Shown: positions 10,198 to 19,684 of the stretch, one piece after another
Numbering within the stretch: the first letter of the stretch is position 1
How the letters are laid out: every line of letters begins with the position of its first letter
NCBI GenBank assembly: GCA_938045805.1
Contig: CALIBL010000065.1
Location: 1-64,000 of the forward strand
Reading direction: 5' to 3'
Origin: an uncultured Rubripirellula sp.
GTDB lineage: Bacteria; Planctomycetota; Planctomycetia; Pirellulales; Pirellulaceae
DNA length: 64,000 bases
The notes under the pieces: model-generated
What the model was told of the DNA's origin: nothing
Seen by the model: the letters and a program-made list of their open reading frames with translations, nothing else
Database searches by the model: none
Made by a program: the position numbers and the translations under genes

Positions 10198-13100
10198 ATG
10201 TCAAACCTCCCGCCCCCCGAAAACCTGAGCGAGAAGCTCCATCGGCTGGCGGGATATCTCAATTTTTCATCAGGCCCATGCGATGCGTTAACTCTCGAAG
10301 CATGGAACGACGTCTACAGCGTTGCGGTGATGGGTGACCCACTGACGGGACCAGCCGCTTGGCTGGTCGTTCGGGATTGGATCGCGGAAACGATCGAAAA
10401 TCTTCAACTGGAGCATTCAGCATTTCAGGATTGCGAGCAGGCGGGGAGGGTGATCCGTTTGCTTTGGAGTGAACTCCTTCCTGCATATCTCGATTTCCAC
10501 CGAGACCTCCTATTCCATCAGGTTCCCGAGCTGATATTCAACGGCTTCTTCATGGCAAAAGCCGCAGAGGTCCTGCTCTCGGGCGACCTGCACGCCGAAG
10601 ACAACCGAGTCATCCAAAACGCCATCGATCAACTCGATGACTTTGTGGGCTATCGACCTATTGCGATGCTTGAGAATCGTCAGTGCCAGCCCTATCGACA
10701 CGAATTCGTCAGACCGGTACCGCTCTTTATCAAGAATGCCGGAATCTCCATGGGTCCTTACCACGACCTGATCCAAGCGGCCATGGAAATCCTTCACGCG
10801 ACGGATCCGGAGATTCTGCGAGCGGCTTCATTCGACCCCGAACGAGTCGAAGAGCTTGCGATGGATCCGCGAGCCTACGATTTTGATCACCCGGTCAACC
10901 GACGCCCCAACTATCACTTTGGCGGCTGGGATGATCGATCCATCACCGAGGATGGCTTCTTCAACCGCTTCGTTGTCCGCCAGGTCACCATGGAGGCATT
11001 GCTGAGTCGACTGCGCGACGAGCAAGAACTCGATCCGGAAGAAGTTTTACAAGAAGCAGCATCAGTGCTCGCCGGAACCATCCTGATGGCCTCCGCCATT
11101 AACGGTTGGGGGCCTGGCTGGCATTCCAGCGAAATCACATTGGGTTCACTGATGAAGCCAATCGCCGCGTTCCGGGATGCCTACTACAAAGATCGGCTCG
11201 AAAAACTTGACGGCAATCACCGAAATCGCCTCAACGACGAACAGAGCCTGCGGCGTCAACCGTTCGGAGCCGCGAGGCAACACCTCAATGCAGCCCTTGC
11301 GGAACGACGCGCCGCCCAACTCCAACATGTCCAGCTCGCACGACTGTACGCGAGAATGGGTTACCCAGATGCTGCCAAACGGCAAACCGATGAGGTTGCC
11401 GCGGCTTCAGCCCGGATGACCTGCCGGATCGACTGTTTCATGACACTGGGCATGCGAGCAATTCGATCGGGCGATCTAAAAAAAGGGGCGGAAGTCCCCG
11501 CTATGGCTTTCGATCTACTGAAGCGAGGCATTGAGTGCGGAGCGATGCTCGATCCTTGGGACATCATGGGATTTGGGGGGAACTTTAGTCTCTACCCCGG
11601 CCCGGAGAGCGGAGTTCATGACTCTCGAGTCGACAATATCGTGGCACTGGTTGAACACCTCTTTGGATATACCGCTCATGTCTGGAGCGAAGCAGCAGCG
11701 AGGGACGATCAGGCTATTTATCGCCAGATGGATGAGCAGTACCACGAGATGGCAAATTGGTGGCGAAGTTACGCCGCCCACACGGTCTCATCGATTGAAG
11801 CGGCAGACCCGCTAGAGTCGTATGATTCGGCGAAGCTGGTCGCCCGAGCTTTACGCTTGTGGCACGAAGGGGGCGCCGAGGCGGGTAACGTTGGCTTCTG
11901 GGCTCCTCATGCGGACCTCTTCGATTCACCGCGTGCCTATGCCTTGGTGATCTCGGCGCTGCTGGAACGGGAAGACTTTGTCCCGGCGATGGCATTGCTG
12001 GTTCATTGGCTGAGTCACGCCGACAGGATTGGCCTGAGACTCGGTGAAAGCTCGCTGCCAAAACTCTCCGAGCAATGGCTGCAGAAACTCCGAAGCCATT
12101 GGAATGAAAAGCAAGCAGAGAGTGCGGCACGCGATGCAGGGCAGGCGTCTGAAAGTGACGAATCAGTCGTTTCAATTTGGCCGCAGGTGAGACGCTTGTT
12201 TGATTACTTCGAGGCAAATGCGGAAGAGTTTTGGTCGGCTCCTTTTTTTCAGCTTGGTGAAACGCAAAAAGGCTCATCGACTCGTGACTGGGAACGTGAA
12301 CTTCATGAGGCCGATGAGTCAGACGACCTGTACAGCGCCGCCTATGAAGACGTCACCTATCATGACACAACCGATGATGGGAACGAGGGAGCGGTATTTG
12401 AGTTTGGCGATGATGGGAGCCACGACACGCTTGAAGCTGAGTCCAAACGGCTGATCGAACACCTCAACTTCATGAACTCACTGGCCCGGATGTGGGCGAT
12501 CGCGGCCGATATCGCCGTCTCGGATCGGGACACCTTGAATCGCACCGAGCGTCTCGAGTCTTTGGAAGCTTGGTCCAAGAGAGCCAAGGAAAACCGCATC
12601 GGTCTACTGGAATTACTGGCGTCAGTGAGGGAACACAACGTTGCGCCGGCAGGTAGCGATAAAGACTCGATGCGAAGTTACGACCGTCGACGTGTGCTGC
12701 GTGATTCTTTGATGGAGCGAATCATCGGGACCGCGGTTGAAATGTCCGACGCTCGGCGTCTGATCGACGGAGCCATTCTGAGCCTAACCGATGACCCGGA
12801 TGCGTGGCTGACCGATGCAGATCTTGCCGAGGATGACCTTCATGCCATCCGACTTTTTGGCGCAATCATCGCCTCGGAGCCGGACAAGATTCACGAACTA
12901 TTCCCGCAGTTCATTGGTGCACTTCAAGACAAAAGCCTTCTCTACATCCCGCTGTCCCGCGGTGGAGACCCAGTCAAAATCTATCTCGCTCGTCTACGCC
13001 AACGCGTGCTTCGCCACCTCATGCAGTGGCTACCCAGACGTGGACTGATCGCAGAAACCTGCCGCCTGATCGAGACGGCACGGCAGATGGAACAAAGCAA

Positions 13101-14238
13101 TCCAATTGGGATTGGAGCCGTCACCGAATTCGACTCGCTCTTCCGCTCAGGACATCGATCCTTGGTTGCAGCCATTGGGGAATCCGCACGCCATTGCTCA
13201 GCGGAATCGGAGCACCCCGCCAGCCAAACAGAAATTGCCGATGTTCTCATTCCGCAGTTGGAACAGTTGACAGAAACCATGCTCGCTAGCTGGCTTGCTC
13301 ACAGTCAAACCTTGAGACTCTCGCCGCTGGAGATGGTTTCACACCCACAAAAATGGGAACCTTTGGTTCAATTCATCAAAACCTACGGCGACCCCATCTT
13401 CACGCAAATGTTTTTGCAACTGGGCAATGTGCGGGCAATCCTGCATCAGGGCGTAGGACCGTGGCTTCAAAGAGCAATGGTCGATGGCGAAGATCATCTT
13501 ACCAATACACGACTTTTTGAAGATCTTGAGAAAGGAGTCATCACAGTTCAACAAGCTGAACGCTGGATGACACTCGTCTATGAATCACTGATCGACCATC
13601 ACACGGAATACCTCGATTACAACAGCACCACCACTCAGAGTGACCGCGGTGACCTTGTCTACATGTTTCTTGATTTCTTGCGATTAAGAGTTCGCTATGA
13701 ACGGATCGCATGGAATCTTAAGCCTGTCATGTGGGCCCATGAGGTACTTGTTCGATCGAACCTCGAAGAATCGGCTGCAGTTTGGCGTCGAAGCCTTAGC
13801 GAAAGAATTAGCACCGAAGCAGATATCTACGTCCGGCGGTTGAAAGAACTGCAGGTCAATTACGCCATGCGAATGCCGACCGTTGCAGATCGCATCCAAG
13901 AACGGTTTGTCCAGCCGATGACCATCGATCGCATGCGAGCTCTCGTCGCTCCGTCAATGCAAGATGCCGAAACTAACTCACCGAGCGTTGCATTCGAACT
14001 GCTTGAGCAGGAGGCGGAAATCCTGACGCAGCATCCTACCGGTGTGGGTTTGGATGTGCCTGCCTGGATCGATGCCCTCGAAGAAGAAGTTGACTCACTT
14101 GCTCGTAAAAGAACGAATAATCAAGTCGACCCTCATTCTTTGATGACCATCGAGTTCATTCCGTTGACTCAGCAGGAGCTAGATCAGCAGATCGAAATGG
14201 CACAAAAACAGGGCAAGCGACTCCCCCACGTTGAATGA
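10198..14238 (+). CDS. Large (1346 aa) cytoplasmic protein of unknown function
   Basis: I do not recognise this family. The protein has no signal peptide or membrane segment, and it is rich in helices with many Trp and Arg residues (WLVVRDWIAET, ARMWAIAADIA, ERWMTLVYESL). Residues roughly 640-660 and 690-760 form an acidic, low-complexity hinge (DESDDLYSAAYED, TTDDGNEGAVFEFGDD) that separates two helical halves. The C-terminus is charged and ends KQGKRLPHVE. No Walker motif, metal site or nucleic acid motif stands out. Codon use looks like its neighbours, so recent transfer is unlikely. It starts 112 nt after the H1-like gene. The DNA at the stop is an exact 12-bp tandem duplication including the TGA. 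Confidence 0.85.
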   Translation: MSNLPPPENLSEKLHRLAGYLNFSSGPCDALTLEAWNDVYSVAVMGDPLTGPAAWLVVRDWIAETIENLQLEHSAFQDCEQAGRVIRLLWSELLPAYLDFHRDLLFHQVPELIFNGFFMAKAAEVLLSGDLHAEDNRVIQNAIDQLDDFVGYRPIAMLENRQCQPYRHEFVRPVPLFIKNAGISMGPYHDLIQAAMEILHATDPEILRAASFDPERVEELAMDPRAYDFDHPVNRRPNYHFGGWDDRSITEDGFFNRFVVRQVTMEALLSRLRDEQELDPEEVLQEAASVLAGTILMASAINGWGPGWHSSEITLGSLMKPIAAFRDAYYKDRLEKLDGNHRNRLNDEQSLRRQPFGAARQHLNAALAERRAAQLQHVQLARLYARMGYPDAAKRQTDEVAAASARMTCRIDCFMTLGMRAIRSGDLKKGAEVPAMAFDLLKRGIECGAMLDPWDIMGFGGNFSLYPGPESGVHDSRVDNIVALVEHLFGYTAHVWSEAAARDDQAIYRQMDEQYHEMANWWRSYAAHTVSSIEAADPLESYDSAKLVARALRLWHEGGAEAGNVGFWAPHADLFDSPRAYALVISALLEREDFVPAMALLVHWLSHADRIGLRLGESSLPKLSEQWLQKLRSHWNEKQAESAARDAGQASESDESVVSIWPQVRRLFDYFEANAEEFWSAPFFQLGETQKGSSTRDWERELHEADESDDLYSAAYEDVTYHDTTDDGNEGAVFEFGDDGSHDTLEAESKRLIEHLNFMNSLARMWAIAADIAVSDRDTLNRTERLESLEAWSKRAKENRIGLLELLASVREHNVAPAGSDKDSMRSYDRRRVLRDSLMERIIGTAVEMSDARRLIDGAILSLTDDPDAWLTDADLAEDDLHAIRLFGAIIASEPDKIHELFPQFIGALQDKSLLYIPLSRGGDPVKIYLARLRQRVLRHLMQWLPRRGLIAETCRLIETARQMEQSNPIGIGAVTEFDSLFRSGHRSLVAAIGESARHCSAESEHPASQTEIADVLIPQLEQLTETMLASWLAHSQTLRLSPLEMVSHPQKWEPLVQFIKTYGDPIFTQMFLQLGNVRAILHQGVGPWLQRAMVDGEDHLTNTRLFEDLEKGVITVQQAERWMTLVYESLIDHHTEYLDYNSTTTQSDRGDLVYMFLDFLRLRVRYERIAWNLKPVMWAHEVLVRSNLEESAAVWRRSLSERISTEADIYVRRLKELQVNYAMRMPTVADRIQERFVQPMTIDRMRALVAPSMQDAETNSPSVAFELLEQEAEILTQHPTGVGLDVPAWIDALEEEVDSLARKRTNNQVDPHSLMTIEFIPLTQQELDQQIEMAQKQGKRLPHVE

Positions 14239-14250
14239 CACGTTGAATGA
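14227..14250 (+). repeat. Exact 12-bp tandem duplication spanning the stop codon of the 1346-aa gene
   Basis: CACGTTGAATGA occurs twice without a gap. The first copy encodes the last three residues (His-Val-Glu) and the TGA stop. The second copy repeats the same in-frame codons and a second TGA. Confidence 0.95.
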
Positions 14251-14496
14251 ACTGCCTTATTCAGGCTCATCGTGGTCCACAAGCAAGGCGGTTTGATGTT
14301 TCACCGCAATCTTGAGCTCATTCCGGTTTCACGCCGAGCGAGGTTTCACAAGAACTGATCTTTGGCTTTGAGTCCGTGGTCGGTATCTTCCCTTGAGAAG
14401 GGATCCGTCAAAGTGTCGATGCTAAGCGAAGCAAAGAGCGTCACATTGGCTCGACTCCATAACTGCTTTCTGCCTCCACATACAGCGATCGAGTCG

Positions 14497-15315
14497 ATGA
14501 ACACGGTGTCCATGAATCAGCTTTCGACCCTGCGTTGGAGCTTTGAGGATGATGCCGAGGCTTATCGTCGCCATGGATTCTCTGGGATTGGTATCTACCG
14601 ACCTAAGCTTGAGGATTTCGGAATCGACCGCGCAATTGAGCTGTTGGCCGAGTTCCAACTCGAACCCACTTCCCTCTCGTGGGCCGGTGGCTTCACGGGA
14701 AGCGACGGCAGACCCTACACTGACGCGGTTGCAGATGGGCTTCAAGCGATTCAGGATGCAGCGGAACTCGGAGTGGAATCCTTGATCGTGCTCGCCGGTG
14801 GTCGCAATCATCATATTCGCAACCACGCCAGAAGAACGCTCTGTGACGCCCTCGCAGAAATCGCACCCGCAGCGGAGGATCACGGAATCCTTCTCTCAAT
14901 CGAACCATTTCACCCAGGATGCGGGGAAGAGTGGTCCTTTGTTAACGACCTAAAATCGACTCTGGAAGTCATTGAAATCGTAGGAAGCCCTCAGCTGGGT
15001 ATGGTGCTGGACACGTATCATCTCGGCCTTGACGAAGAAATGCTCCACTGGTTGCCGGAAATGATTCCCTATCTTCACCTCGTGCAACTCGGCGACGCCC
15101 GACACACTCCGCTCGGGGAAATGAATCGTTGCCTATTGGGACAGGGCGGCGTTCCCATCGAACACATCCTTCGGCGATTGATCGAATACAATTACGAGGG
15201 TCCGCTCGAAGTTGAACTCATTGGCGAGGATGTTGAAACCTTTTCCTATGAACGTATCTTGGAACACACTCGCTGCTTCCTTGAACAGACCGTTGGATCG
15301 GTCGGGCAGTCGTAA
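14497..15315 (+). CDS. Sugar phosphate isomerase/epimerase (xylose isomerase-like TIM barrel)
   Basis: This is a predicted metal-dependent TIM-barrel enzyme of the AP endonuclease 2/xylose isomerase-like superfamily, acting on sugars or inositols. Supporting segments are GFSGIGIYRPKL, the VESLIVLAGGRNHH strand, ILLSIEPFHP with a metal-ligand Glu, LGMVLDTYHLGLD with Asp and His, LHLVQLGDARHTP and the terminal GPLEVELIGED. The frame is open from a TTG at 14362, but family members begin near the MNTVSMNQLS segment, so I prefer the ATG at 14497, with 14512 as an alternative. It has no signal peptide. The substrate cannot be assigned. Confidence 0.85.
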   Translation: MNTVSMNQLSTLRWSFEDDAEAYRRHGFSGIGIYRPKLEDFGIDRAIELLAEFQLEPTSLSWAGGFTGSDGRPYTDAVADGLQAIQDAAELGVESLIVLAGGRNHHIRNHARRTLCDALAEIAPAAEDHGILLSIEPFHPGCGEEWSFVNDLKSTLEVIEIVGSPQLGMVLDTYHLGLDEEMLHWLPEMIPYLHLVQLGDARHTPLGEMNRCLLGQGGVPIEHILRRLIEYNYEGPLEVELIGEDVETFSYERILEHTRCFLEQTVGSVGQS

Positions 15316-15391
15316 GGGGCGAGACAAACTTGAAATGCAAAGCCGTCTGGAATGTTCGGGTTTCAGTACGTGCCAAGTCAAACCGCTGCAG

Positions 15392-16171
15392 ATGTCTCTC
15401 TATCGTTTGACACTCACGATTGCCTTAGCAATCTTCATCGGCGGGATCGACTCACGAGTTTTCGCTCAGACTGAAATCAAACTCGACACACTTCCCAAGG
15501 CCCCAGAGAACCTGAGCTCTTTAATTCGACGAGGGCGAGTTACTTTTGTGCAGGGCACACAACTGATCAACTCCAACACCGTGGTTGACCGTGAACAGCT
15601 GAGGCAACTTCCTTCTGAGTTACTTCATTCGCTGCGTTTACAACAAAGCCAGACAAAGGCAAGTGATGACACAACGATCCCGCGGTCGATCTCGGGATTA
15701 GCGGCCATCACCGCCTACCGAATTGAATTTCGTTTTTCAAGACAAAGGTACTGGGACTGGGACGCAAACGCCGGAAAGCTGACGATCCAGATGAGGGCGA
15801 AGCTGAAGAGTTGGCAACCGATTCACACAATCTGGTTTCGTCAACCGCCCGAACTTGAAACGTGCTGGGAGAATCGGCTGATGCAGCACGAGTTCGATCA
15901 CGTTCGGCTTTCGGTGGATGATTCGATGAGGCAACGATTCGCAAGCTTGCTTCAAGAGGGCGATCGGAAGGTTTACCAACTTCCCCCAAATCAAACGCCC
16001 TCTGATCAATTAGCTGATGAGCTAACTGATCAATGGATTCATCAAACCTTTGGTGAAATCGTAAAATTAATAGACGTGCGATATCGCGAGCTCGATCGCA
16101 TTACCTCTCACGGTCTACAATCGCTCCCCGGGGATAGTTCGCTGCGCGGAGTGCTTCGCCCCGATGGGTAG
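15392..16171 (+). CDS. Secreted protein with HExxH motif (DUF922-like putative Zn protease)
   Basis: From the ATG at 15392 the product is about 259 residues. It begins with a clear signal peptide (MSLYRLTLTIALAIFIGGI then SRVFAQ), so it is exported. The central part contains an HEFDH sequence (MQHEFDHVRLSVDD), an HExxH-type zinc site followed by a helix, as in predicted secreted zinc proteases of the DUF922 type. The preceding strand-rich part (AYRIEFRFSRQRYWDWD) would fit that fold. Assignment to DUF922 is from memory of the motif layout and is uncertain. An earlier in-frame ATG at 15212 would overlap the isomerase gene and hide the signal peptide, so I reject it. Confidence 0.62.
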   Translation: MSLYRLTLTIALAIFIGGIDSRVFAQTEIKLDTLPKAPENLSSLIRRGRVTFVQGTQLINSNTVVDREQLRQLPSELLHSLRLQQSQTKASDDTTIPRSISGLAAITAYRIEFRFSRQRYWDWDANAGKLTIQMRAKLKSWQPIHTIWFRQPPELETCWENRLMQHEFDHVRLSVDDSMRQRFASLLQEGDRKVYQLPPNQTPSDQLADELTDQWIHQTFGEIVKLIDVRYRELDRITSHGLQSLPGDSSLRGVLRPDG

Positions 16172-16351
16172 ATACCCTCGCCGCCAGCCCTCTGGATCCC
16201 CCTTCGATCTACGCGCGAGAAAAACCGACGCGGAAATAAAACAACTGTCGCCACAGGGGGTATGGGTGCGGTAGCAGGTCATGGTAAATTCCTGCTTGAA
16301 CAAGCCGTGAACGTGCGGCTGATTTTGTAACCTTTTGAGCGATACGACCTG

Positions 16352-18505
16352 ATGTCAGTCGATAAATATGCTGTATGCCCGTGCGGGAGCGGAAAAAAGA
16401 TCAAATTCTGCAAATGCAAAGAGTCCATCGAGGAGATGGATCGCGTGGTCAACATGGTCAACGGAGGCCAAATCGTACCGGCACTTGATCGACTTTCTGA
16501 GGTGCTCGAAACACATCCCGATGCTGCATGGGCCCTAGCTGTTCGTGGAAGACTGCTGTTGGACCTCCGAGAATATGAAACGCTGAACGAAAATGCGGAT
16601 CGGTTCATTCGACTGCAGCCAAGCAACCCTCTTGCGTTGACACAGCGTGCTGCGGCTAATCTCTTCCGTGGACAAGTCGAACCGGCCACTGAATCGATGC
16701 TGACAGCGTTGACGGAAAGCGGTCGTGACGTGGACGCGTTTGTTCTCGATGTCGCATCGGCATTGGCCTACATGCTCGCTCAGCGTGGAGTCTTTCTGAC
16801 CTCACGCGTCTACGCAGCGCTCGCAATGATGACGACCGGTTATCAAGGTGGCCAAGCGGCTGTCTCAGTGCTTCAGCAGCTCAACACTTCACCAACGATC
16901 AATCAGCTAATCAAAGCCACCCCGATGCTGATCGCTCGCCCAAGCGACGTGGAATGGGCTGAGCGATACGACGAAGCGGCATCGCTACTGGAAAACCAAA
17001 AGATTGACTTGGCAGAATCCAAGTTCCAATCACTCCAACGTACGCTGCCCCAAGAGCCTGCTGTCCTTTCGGGACTCCTCATGTGCGCGATCTGGCGTGG
17101 TGATACCGATGCCCAATCTAGCTTGTTCAAAAAGCTGTCAGAGTGCGAATCGCTGGAGTATGAAGAGCGAGTCCAAAGTCGTGCTCTCTCAGCCCTTGTG
17201 GACCCCACCTCTCCCGACCTTTCAATCCTGGTCAAGCGTTTAGAGGGGACGATCAACAACGCCGAAGAAGTCGAGCTCTGCCTCACAGCGGACTCACGGT
17301 TCACATCGCTACCGAGCAATATGCTGGGATCGCTTCGGATGACCGACAGCGAAGTACCACCTCGTGCTGGCTTCCAGATCCTTGATCGTGACAAACCCGA
17401 ATCGCTTGACCAACTGCCTCCGATCGATGAGGTGCCTGAATCGATCGCGTTGGTCTTTGTCTACGGTAAGCAGACTGATCGAGACGCACGAATCGAAATT
17501 CATGATGTTAGACCGCGTGATCTTGAGTCTGTCAAAGAACGGATCTCGAGCCTCATTGATGGAATTGATCTCCAAGAAGGCGACAGTGACCCCCTGCCGC
17601 TGCTTGCTGCGGTTCAGCCTCAAGTAGCGATCATACCTTTCAAAGCCAAACAGTCCGAAGCCGAAAAGCTGCAAGCGGAATTAATGGAGGCAAGACTCGC
17701 TGATCGCGTCGTCGATACAGAAATCCCGTTCCTCGGAGGCAAGACCCTTCGCGAAACAGCGAGTGACGAAACGTTAATCTTTGAGCGAACCGTCGCGGTG
17801 CGCCTCATGGAACAATACGATGAGATTGTGTCGAAAAGTGAAACATTGATGGAGCAGGTCTATCAACTGTCTAACCTCACTGCACCAGAGAACTTGCACC
17901 CTGAGCCCGCGGAGGCTGAATCGGTCGCCAATGAAGACCTGAATCGAGTCTATGGCGACAAACTCGATCCCGAAACCTTGATCTACCTCCTACAGCGATG
18001 CCAGCAAGTCGCTGCGACTCCCGCTGCAAGACGATTTGCGACACAGTTGATCGAAACTGAACTGACTGAGGAGCAAAAGCCAGCCAAGATGCTTGCGCAC
18101 ATGACGCTGGTAAACACCGCGAAGCAGAATGACAAAGCGTTGGAAGCTCTGGAAAATGCCAAAGCGTTTGCCACCGCGAATCAGATGCCAACCGCGCAGC
18201 TGCTACTAACAGAAGTCAGTTTGCGACTTGCTGCAGGTGACCCGCAAGGTTTCCAAGAAACGATCCAGTCCCTCACCTCGCAGTATGGAAATGACCCTGA
18301 GGTGATGGCGCGTCTGCAACAGATGCTGATGGCGTACGGGTTGATCGGTCCTGATGGTGCTCCGCGATCTGGTGGCAACCCGCAATCCGCTGGCGGGAAT
18401 GCACCGACATCGGGTGGTGGTTTATGGACTCCGGATCAAGGTCAACAGCCACCCGCTCAAGAAGGCGGTGGCGGTAGCAAACTTTGGGTCCCAGGAATGG
18501 ACTGA
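16352..18505 (+). CDS. SEC-C motif and TPR-like protein with LWTP/LWVPG tail
   Basis: The 717-residue product opens with a SEC-C zinc motif (CPCGSGKK then FCKCK, residues 9-22), as in the SecA tail and many regulatory proteins. It then has long helical TPR-like repeats (ALDRLSEVLETHPDAAWALAV, RFIRLQPSNPLALTQRA). The middle shows a less regular alpha/beta part. The last 60 residues are Gly/Pro/Gln-rich and disordered, with two spaced aromatic motifs, GLWTPD and the terminal KLWVPGMD. It has no signal peptide or membrane segment. A role as a cytoplasmic scaffold is an inference. The ribD start lies 29 nt beyond its stop, suggesting cotranscription. Confidence 0.85.
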   Translation: MSVDKYAVCPCGSGKKIKFCKCKESIEEMDRVVNMVNGGQIVPALDRLSEVLETHPDAAWALAVRGRLLLDLREYETLNENADRFIRLQPSNPLALTQRAAANLFRGQVEPATESMLTALTESGRDVDAFVLDVASALAYMLAQRGVFLTSRVYAALAMMTTGYQGGQAAVSVLQQLNTSPTINQLIKATPMLIARPSDVEWAERYDEAASLLENQKIDLAESKFQSLQRTLPQEPAVLSGLLMCAIWRGDTDAQSSLFKKLSECESLEYEERVQSRALSALVDPTSPDLSILVKRLEGTINNAEEVELCLTADSRFTSLPSNMLGSLRMTDSEVPPRAGFQILDRDKPESLDQLPPIDEVPESIALVFVYGKQTDRDARIEIHDVRPRDLESVKERISSLIDGIDLQEGDSDPLPLLAAVQPQVAIIPFKAKQSEAEKLQAELMEARLADRVVDTEIPFLGGKTLRETASDETLIFERTVAVRLMEQYDEIVSKSETLMEQVYQLSNLTAPENLHPEPAEAESVANEDLNRVYGDKLDPETLIYLLQRCQQVAATPAARRFATQLIETELTEEQKPAKMLAHMTLVNTAKQNDKALEALENAKAFATANQMPTAQLLLTEVSLRLAAGDPQGFQETIQSLTSQYGNDPEVMARLQQMLMAYGLIGPDGAPRSGGNPQSAGGNAPTSGGGLWTPDQGQQPPAQEGGGGSKLWVPGMD

Positions 18506-18534
18506 TCGGATCTGCAGCGAGGAGGCTTCATGCC

Positions 18535-19656
18535 GTGAAACAACCAGCTGAATCTCCTGATGAGCTTCTAATGCGGCAAGCCATTGAACTGGCCGCAAAA
18601 GGACAGGGGCGAGTGGAGCCGAATCCAATGGTGGGCTGCGTACTCGCTCGTAATGGCGAAGTCATCGGCGAGGGGTTTCACCAGCGGTACGGCGGTCCAC
18701 ATGCAGAGATTCAAGCGTTGCGCTCACTAGGGGCGGGCAGCGCGTCCGGTGCGACCGCATATGTCTCTCTTGAACCCTGCTGTCATCACGGCAAAACCCC
18801 ACCATGCACAGACAGCCTGATCGCATCGGGTGTTCAACGAGTGGTGTTGGCCATGAAAGATCCGTTTCCCCAAGTAGCTGGTGGTGGAATCGAGCAGTTG
18901 CGGCGGGCGGGCATCGAAGTGGTATGCGATGTTCTGAGTGACCGAGCAATCGAACTCAATGCTCCCTACCTAAAACGGGTCAACTCGGGCAAGCCTTGGG
19001 TCATTGCCAAGTGGGCCATGTCGATGGATGGGAAAATCGCGACCCACACCGGTCAAAGTCAATGGATCACCAACGAGCAATCACGCCAAGACGTTCATCT
19101 CACCCGATCGAGAATGGATGGAATCCTGACGGGTATGGGTACGGTTCGCTCGGATGACCCGATGCTCACTGCGCGTTTGCCCGAAGAAATCGGTCCCCCA
19201 CCTCGATTAGCACAGAGGATCATCCTCAGCAGGAACACCTTGCCCGATGCTTCAACAAAACTCATGGCGTCAGCACGCTCGGTTCCTGTGCAAATCATCG
19301 CCGGCCCTGATATTCGAGAAGAAGATCTCATCAACTGTGAGCAACTCGGCGCGATGTGCACGCGAGTCAACGAGGGAGAGTCGAGCGATTTGATCGCCGC
19401 TGCACTTCTAGAACTTGGAAAGCAGGGGATGACAAACGTTTTACTTGAGGCTGGCGGAAACCTGCTCGGTGGATTCTCCGATGCGGGTGAAATCGATGAG
19501 TACCATGTATACATCGGGCCAATTCGACTTGGCAACCAACACGCTCCCGGTCCACTCGGGGGTTCGGGTATTGATAGAATCAGCCAAGCACCCCGTCTAA
19601 AACTTCACCATACCGAATGCTTCGGCGAGGATGTAAAAATCGTCTACCGCCAGTAA
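18535..19656 (+). CDS. ribD: RibD, bifunctional pyrimidine deaminase/reductase of riboflavin synthesis
   Basis: RibD deaminates and then reduces the ring-opened product of GTP cyclohydrolase II. The deaminase domain has HAEIQAL and the zinc pair in EPCCHHGKTPPC. The reductase domain has KWAMSMDGKIAT, GILTGMGTVRSDDPMLT and LLEAGGNLLGGF. I choose the GTG at 18535, which has AGGAGG about 10 nt upstream. An in-frame TTG at 18484 would overlap the upstream gene. An ATG at 18530 is out of frame and hits TGA at once. No FMN riboswitch was recognised upstream, and ribE/ribBA/ribH are not in the window. Confidence 0.96.
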   Translation: MKQPAESPDELLMRQAIELAAKGQGRVEPNPMVGCVLARNGEVIGEGFHQRYGGPHAEIQALRSLGAGSASGATAYVSLEPCCHHGKTPPCTDSLIASGVQRVVLAMKDPFPQVAGGGIEQLRRAGIEVVCDVLSDRAIELNAPYLKRVNSGKPWVIAKWAMSMDGKIATHTGQSQWITNEQSRQDVHLTRSRMDGILTGMGTVRSDDPMLTARLPEEIGPPPRLAQRIILSRNTLPDASTKLMASARSVPVQIIAGPDIREEDLINCEQLGAMCTRVNEGESSDLIAAALLELGKQGMTNVLLEAGGNLLGGFSDAGEIDEYHVYIGPIRLGNQHAPGPLGGSGIDRISQAPRLKLHHTECFGEDVKIVYRQ

Positions 19657-19684
19657 AGCCAAGGCAACATCCAGCGAGGCCAAA

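Noticed and set aside
14362..14496. N-terminal extension of the sugar isomerase from TTG 14362
   Set aside because: The extension lacks similarity to the family start, and several ATG codons lie downstream.
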